Source: Erwinia sp. SLM-02 (GTDB taxonomy: Bacteria > Pseudomonadota > Gammaproteobacteria > Enterobacterales > Enterobacteriaceae). Taken from it: DNA of 64,000 nt. The stretch covers positions 496,001 to 560,000 of the forward strand of contig NZ_JAQISN010000001.1 of NCBI RefSeq assembly GCF_037450285.1. The letters are read 5' to 3'. Shown here one piece after another: positions 59,796-64,000 of this stretch (positions within the stretch are counted from its first letter, which is position 1; every line of letters starts with the position of its first letter). The translations under genes were made by a program, and so were the position numbers. Below the pieces are notes generated by a model, which saw only the letters and a list, made by a program, of their open reading frames with translations, did not search any database and was not told the DNA's origin.

Positions 59796-60325
59796 TCTGT
59801 GGCATCAGGCTTAAGCGCCCGCTGCATCAGCAACGTATCCCGCCATTCGCCGTGTTTGAATCCTACATTGCGGAAATTACCGACCGTTTCGAAGCCCATT
59901 TTTTTATGCAGGTTAAGAGAACCGGCATTACGTTCGCCGTTGCCGACAATCGCCAGCATTTGCCGCCACGGCCCCTGCTGACAGCGGGCAATCAGCGACG
60001 TCATCAGCACGCTGCCAATGCCTTTGCCACCCGCATCGGGTGCCAGATAAATTGAATCTTCAATGGTGTAGCGATAGGCAGGGCGGGGGCGATACTGCGT
60101 GGCGTAGCAGTAGCCCACCACTTCATTATCAACCAGCGCAACCAGCCAGGGCAGGCCGAAGGAGCGAACTTTACGAAAACGCTCGGTCATTTCATTCACA
60201 TCGGGCGGCGTTTCTTCAAATGATCCACAGCCGTGCAGGACATGCCAGCCGTAAATGCGGGTGATAATATCGAAATCGGCTTCTTCTGCGTCGCGGATGC
60301 GAACGGCGGATGCGGGGCTAACCAT
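59780..60325 (-). CDS. GNAT acetyltransferase, phosphinothricin/methionine-sulfone type
   Basis: 181 residues. Family blocks: VRIRDAEEADFDIITRIY near 8, GSFEETPPDVNEM near 34, the VGYCYATQYRPRPAYRYTIEDSIYL core near 70, and the acetyl-CoA loop APDAGGKGIGSVLM near 96. Such enzymes (Pat/Bar, MnaT) N-acetylate methionine sulfone, phosphinothricin and similar compounds; the real substrate is unknown. Convergent with pbpG, divergent from the MscS gene. Confidence 0.87.
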   Translation of the reverse strand: MVSPASAVRIRDAEEADFDIITRIYGWHVLHGCGSFEETPPDVNEMTERFRKVRSFGLPWLVALVDNEVVGYCYATQYRPRPAYRYTIEDSIYLAPDAGGKGIGSVLMTSLIARCQQGPWRQMLAIVGNGERNAGSLNLHKKMGFETVGNFRNVGFKHGEWRDTLLMQRALKPDATDVPES

Positions 60326-60519
60326 GACTGTTCCTTGTGGGTTTTCTTTCTAATCTGCCATGCGGCTCACGGTAAAACACCATAGATTATTCTTATGACT
60401 GAGACTTTTTTTTTCTATCGCAAATCTTATAGTGCGGCCCGCGGCAAAGGCATAAACTATGCCGCGATATTCATCCGGCACCGACCGGTGCCCTCTATTT
60501 TTTATCAGGAACTTCGTTC

Positions 60520-62952
60520 ATGTCAGGCATGTTAACTTTTCTTCGGGTGTGTCTGCTGGCACTGGTGGCGCTGTCGCCGCAGTGGGTACAGGCGGCCGAC
60601 AGCGACAGCGCTCAGCAAAATGCTGATGCGCCGATCAAGGTCAATGCTGCCGTTGAGTTGCCTAAGATGCAGAAGGTGCTCGACAAAATAAAACAGCAGG
60701 TATCCAGTGAAACCAACGATACCCGCCTGAACGCGCTTAATGACCTCGCACTGGAGCTGTCCGGTGATGCCGACGCCCTGATTCAGGGGATTATTCCTCA
60801 GCGAGCGCAGCTGCAGGCCCAGCTGGCGGTGCTTGGCCCGGCGCCGCTGGCGGACAGCGGCGTGAAGGAAACCAGCGAAGTCACAACCAAGCGCAGCAAG
60901 CTGGAAAGCCAGAAAAGCAAGACCGATGACCAGATCAAGCAGGCGGAAGCGATCAAATCCGGCGCAATCAATCTTTCCACGCAGATTGTTAACCTGCGTC
61001 GTGATGCGCTGAAAACGCAGCTGGCACTGAACGCCGGCAGTATTTTTGGTCCACGCTTCTGGGCGCCGCTGTCGAATATCCAGAGCGACGACAGCGACAA
61101 AATTAGCGACTTTATTGATGAACTGAAGACGGCGGCTCTGCTCTCTTTCCAGCCCGGCTGGATGTTCGGCACGATTGGCTGGATCCTGGCGGCGGGACTC
61201 GTGGCGACGCTTGGGCGCCGTTATCTGGAAGAGTTTCTGGCCTGGGTGGGCATCCATCATTTGCCAGAAGGGCGTCTGCGCCGCAGCTTCCTGGCTGCCG
61301 CCACGGCGTTAACCACGCTGGGCGCGGTGGTGCTGGCGTTTAACTTCCTCGATCTGGCCTTCACCCGCCATGATGAAGTTGTGGATGATGTGCGGGTCTT
61401 CGCCGACAAACTGGTCGGGCTGAGTATTTTCTGCGGCCTGATTGCCGGTCTGGGCCGCGCTTTCCTCTCCACCCGCCGCCCGTCATGGCGGCTGCCGCAG
61501 ATTTCCAATGAAGTGGCGCTGGCGTTAAAGCCGTATCCGCCATTAACCGCCGCGCTGGTGTTTATCTTCCAGACGGTCGAGAATTTCAACAGCAGCGCCA
61601 ATACCAGCGTTGCCACGACAATTTTTGCTAACGGCATGACCGCGCTGCTGATTGGCGCGACCGCACTGTCGATCAGCATTCGTACCAACCGCGTGCGTCG
61701 CCGGATGATTCAGGAAGGCCATCAGCCGGAGGCGAGATCGACGCTGGTCGGGCTGATTCAGATGGCGCTGACGCTGATTGGCTTTGCCATCATGGTTGCG
61801 CTGGTGATTGGCTATATCACCCTGGCCCGATTCCTCGCCTATGAACTGATCTGGATGGGGATTGTATTCGGCCTGTTCTACATCTTCAGCCAGCTGGTAA
61901 CGGATGCCAGCGAAAGCCTGTTCTCCACAAACAACGCTTCCGGCAAGCGCATTCAGGCTTCGCTCAACGTTGATGAACGCCACCTTGGCCAGGTTGCAGC
62001 GCTGCTCGGTGCGATTGGCAAAACTCTGCTGCTGCTGGCGGCGGCAATGGCATTGCTGAACGGTACATTCGGCAGCGCAACGCCGATTGAACTGGTACAG
62101 AAGGCGATCGAGTTCTGGGGCGGAAAAGGGCTGGAGTCGATGAACATCGTTCCGGCCCATGTGGTCAATGCGCTGGTGTGCCTGGCGGTGGGGATCTGGG
62201 TACTTCGCTCGGTTAAGCGCTGGCTGGAAAATGAGTTCCTGCCGAAAACCACCATGGATAAGGGGATGCGCGTTTCGCTGATCACTCTGTTCAGCAACAT
62301 CGGTTTCGTGCTGGTGATCCTCATGACGCTGTCGATTATGGGCGTGCAGTGGAACAAGCTGGCCTGGATCGTCAGCGCCCTGTCGGTCGGTATCGGTTTC
62401 GGCCTGCAGGAGATTGTGAAGAACTTTATCTCCGGTCTGATCCTGTTAACAGAACGTCCGGTTAAGGTGGGCGATCTGGTCAGTATCAGCGGCATAGAAG
62501 GGGATATTCGCCGCATTAACGTGCGTGCCACCGAGATCCAGCTGAGCGATAAGTCCACGGTGATCGTGCCGAACTCGCAGCTGATTTCGCAGAACGTGCG
62601 TAACGCCACCATGGGCAACGCGCAGGGGGTGGCGACCATCACGCTGACCTTCCCGCTGGATATCGATCCGCAGCAGGTGCGCCAGCTGCTGCTGGACGTT
62701 TACAATGATAACGAGCGGATTCTGGAAACGCCGGAGCCATCAGTATCGTTTAAAGATCTGACCTCGACCGGTATTGTCCTGTCGGTCACCGGTAACGTTG
62801 CCAGCCCGCGCCAGGTGAGCGGGGCGAAAAGCGATCTGCTGTTCGATATTCTGACCCGACTGCGCAAGGAAGGCGTGGCGCTTTCTGCTCCGCAGACGAT
62901 GATTATTGAACGTAAAGACGGGAAGGTGGTATTGCAGGATGCGCCGGAGTAA
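60520..62952 (+). CDS. Large MscS-type mechanosensitive channel with DUF3772 domain
   Basis: 810 residues. Signal peptide to VQAA (about 25), periplasmic coiled-coil and DUF3772 region about 40-190, roughly ten membrane helices about 200-610, then the MscS core: pore helix and loop SALSVGIGFGLQEIVKNFISGLILLTERP near 625 and the beta domain VKVGDLVSISGIEGDIRRINVRATEI. Opens on membrane tension to release osmolytes; the large N-terminal part may tune gating. Not closely syntenic to E. coli paralogues (MscK, YbiO, YjeP). Confidence 0.9.
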   Translation: MSGMLTFLRVCLLALVALSPQWVQAADSDSAQQNADAPIKVNAAVELPKMQKVLDKIKQQVSSETNDTRLNALNDLALELSGDADALIQGIIPQRAQLQAQLAVLGPAPLADSGVKETSEVTTKRSKLESQKSKTDDQIKQAEAIKSGAINLSTQIVNLRRDALKTQLALNAGSIFGPRFWAPLSNIQSDDSDKISDFIDELKTAALLSFQPGWMFGTIGWILAAGLVATLGRRYLEEFLAWVGIHHLPEGRLRRSFLAAATALTTLGAVVLAFNFLDLAFTRHDEVVDDVRVFADKLVGLSIFCGLIAGLGRAFLSTRRPSWRLPQISNEVALALKPYPPLTAALVFIFQTVENFNSSANTSVATTIFANGMTALLIGATALSISIRTNRVRRRMIQEGHQPEARSTLVGLIQMALTLIGFAIMVALVIGYITLARFLAYELIWMGIVFGLFYIFSQLVTDASESLFSTNNASGKRIQASLNVDERHLGQVAALLGAIGKTLLLLAAAMALLNGTFGSATPIELVQKAIEFWGGKGLESMNIVPAHVVNALVCLAVGIWVLRSVKRWLENEFLPKTTMDKGMRVSLITLFSNIGFVLVILMTLSIMGVQWNKLAWIVSALSVGIGFGLQEIVKNFISGLILLTERPVKVGDLVSISGIEGDIRRINVRATEIQLSDKSTVIVPNSQLISQNVRNATMGNAQGVATITLTFPLDIDPQQVRQLLLDVYNDNERILETPEPSVSFKDLTSTGIVLSVTGNVASPRQVSGAKSDLLFDILTRLRKEGVALSAPQTMIIERKDGKVVLQDAPE

Positions 62953-62960
62953 ATCCGTCA

Positions 62961-62990
62961 GGGCCGCCAGCGGATGATTGCCGGCGGCCC
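62961..62990. terminator. Hairpin between convergent MscS and Mur-ligase-like genes
   Basis: GGGCCGCC pairs with GGCGGCCC around 14 bases, just before both stop codons. Without U-runs; probable shared 3' hairpin. Confidence 0.5.
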
Positions 62991-62996
62991 GGCCGG

Positions 62997-64000
62997 CTAG
63001 CTGACGTTTTCCGGCATCTGATTTATCCAGCTGACCAGCTGATGTACCTTGGTGCTGTTTGAGCCTTTAAACAGCACGGTATCCCCGGCCTGCAGTGCCT
63101 CCAGCAGCAGGGGCTTCAGCTCTTCCGGGACATCGACCCACGCGCCTTTTTTTCCTTCATCCAGCAGTTCCCAGCACTGTTTATAGCTTGAACCCGCCAG
63201 GAAAATCTGGTCGATCGCGCTGGCATTCAGCAGCGGTGCCAGTTCGGTATGATAGTTCTCGGAACCGGAGCCAAGTTCGGCCATTTCGCCCAGTACGGCA
63301 ATCCGGCGTCCGCTGCAGTTCTGCCCGCTGATCCGCTCAATAGCCGCCTGCATCGATCCCGGGTTCGCGTTATAGGCATCATCAATCATCGTCAACGGCA
63401 CCCCGTTAACGCTGACCTGTTTTTCTTCACCGCGCCCGGCCAGGGCGGCAAACTGACCGATCTTCTCAATGGCCGGTTCCAGCGGATAGCCGAGGGCTTC
63501 CACCGCAGCCAGCGTTGCCAGGCTGTTCAGCGCCATATGCTTCCCACCCGCGGCCAGGGTGTAGCGCAGGGTGCGGTCGCCAATCTGCGCGGTAACCTGC
63601 TGCTTCTGCGCGTCGTAGTCGACCAGACGGTACTGACAGTCGGGATGCGTGCCGTAATTAACGATATTCTGCTGCCTGGCTTCGGCGGCCTGGCTGACCG
63701 TCTCCCACTCCAGCATATCGCGGTTTAAAATCGCCACGCCGCCGGGTGCCATGCCGACAAAAATGGCGCTTTTGGTGAGCGCAACGTCGTGTACGGTGGT
63801 GTTTTCACCGAGATGTGCAGGCTGGATATTCGTAAAAATTGCTACTTCCGGGCGCACCATTCTTGAGCTGACCGCCATTCTGCCAATGGCCATTTCCAGC
63901 ACGATATGGGCGCTGTCCCACGGCATGGAGGCGATATTCCACGCCACGCCGCGCGGCAGGTTGGCGTTGTTGTTGCTCTTGCAGGTTGGCCCCCAGGCGG
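62997..64000 (-). CDS. MurF-like Mur ligase family protein, C-terminal part (runs off the window)
   Basis: About 333 residues to the stop, open through the window end (visible upstream residues AWGPTCKSNNANLPRGVAWN). Central-domain features: the Mur signature region VLEMAIGRMAVSSRMVRPEVAIFTN with Asn before the PAHL segment, HMALNSLATLAAVEALG and DDAYNANPGSMQAAIERI as in MurF, and GEMAELGSGSENYH in the C-terminal domain. It is clearly diverged from the essential MurF, and it lies outside a dcw cluster, so it is a stand-alone paralogue with an unknown acceptor. Catalytic P-loop (GxxGKT) is outside the window. Confidence 0.82.
   Translation of the reverse strand, partial: AWGPTCKSNNNANLPRGVAWNIASMPWDSAHIVLEMAIGRMAVSSRMVRPEVAIFTNIQPAHLGENTTVHDVALTKSAIFVGMAPGGVAILNRDMLEWETVSQAAEARQQNIVNYGTHPDCQYRLVDYDAQKQQVTAQIGDRTLRYTLAAGGKHMALNSLATLAAVEALGYPLEPAIEKIGQFAALAGRGEEKQVSVNGVPLTMIDDAYNANPGSMQAAIERISGQNCSGRRIAVLGEMAELGSGSENYHTELAPLLNASAIDQIFLAGSSYKQCWELLDEGKKGAWVDVPEELKPLLLEALQAGDTVLFKGSNSTKVHQLVSWINQMPENVS

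Overview
The window is about 64 kb of a gamma-proteobacterial chromosome. Gene content and gene order point to Enterobacterales, most probably an Erwinia/Pantoea-type Erwiniaceae. The evidence is near-E. coli versions of modFE-acrZ-modABC, bioA/bioBFCD, uvrB, moaABCDE, ybhL-ybhN-clsB-ybhP-ybhQ-rhlE, dusC, ldtB and yohD-yohC-pbpG. Against E. coli order, galE is missing upstream of galT, and blocks that lie far apart in E. coli sit side by side. No rRNA, tRNA, insertion sequence, CRISPR array or prophage was seen.

1-8.9 kb: start of galK, then galT with a GalR/CRP control region. Next comes the molybdate block: ModF and ModE on the minus strand, AcrZ and the ModABC importer on the plus strand, with a ModE operator. 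Then the phosphatase YbhA and 6-phosphogluconolactonase. 9-16.7 kb: YbhB, a CurA-type reductase, the divergent biotin cluster around a BirA operator, and an orphan ABC ATPase with decayed motifs. 16.7-24.7 kb: uvrB with a LexA box and paired DnaA boxes, ybhK, and the molybdopterin operon moaABCDE behind a second ModE operator and a Moco riboswitch, followed by a YaiW-like lipoprotein. 24.7-38 kb: membrane and phospholipid genes (YbhL, YbhN, ClsB, YbhP, YbhQ), RhlE, DusC, an SDR, an MFS carrier, polyphosphate kinase 2, a CorA-type channel, a possible structured RNA, and an L,D-transpeptidase with a long tail.

38.2-57.2 kb is the distinctive region: a probable five-gene minus-strand operon for a giant surface adhesin. 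The adhesin is about 2994 residues, with a BapA-like N-terminus, an unbroken tract of 740 Ser-Asp/Ala-Asp dipeptides, ten nearly identical 87-residue Ig-like repeats, VCBS-like modules and a type I secretion tail. It is followed by a TolC-type outer-membrane protein, a LapB-type ABC exporter, an HlyD-type adaptor, and a 1055-residue protein whose C-terminal half is a retaining GT4 glycosyltransferase. I propose a Gram-negative counterpart of the glycosylated Ser-Asp-repeat (Sdr) proteins of staphylococci, exported by type I secretion with its own glycosyltransferase. The adhesin has about 1.7 kb of AT-rich, gene-free DNA upstream, with a perfect CRP palindrome.

57.2-64 kb: a DedA protein (YohD), YohC, PBP7, a GNAT acetyltransferase, a large DUF3772/MscS channel, and the C-terminal part of a Mur-ligase-like protein running off the window.

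Co-regulated sets: ModE with molybdate uptake and Moco synthesis; BirA with the bio genes; GalR/CRP with galTK; LexA and possibly DnaA with uvrB. All family assignments are from reading the sequence; no search was run.
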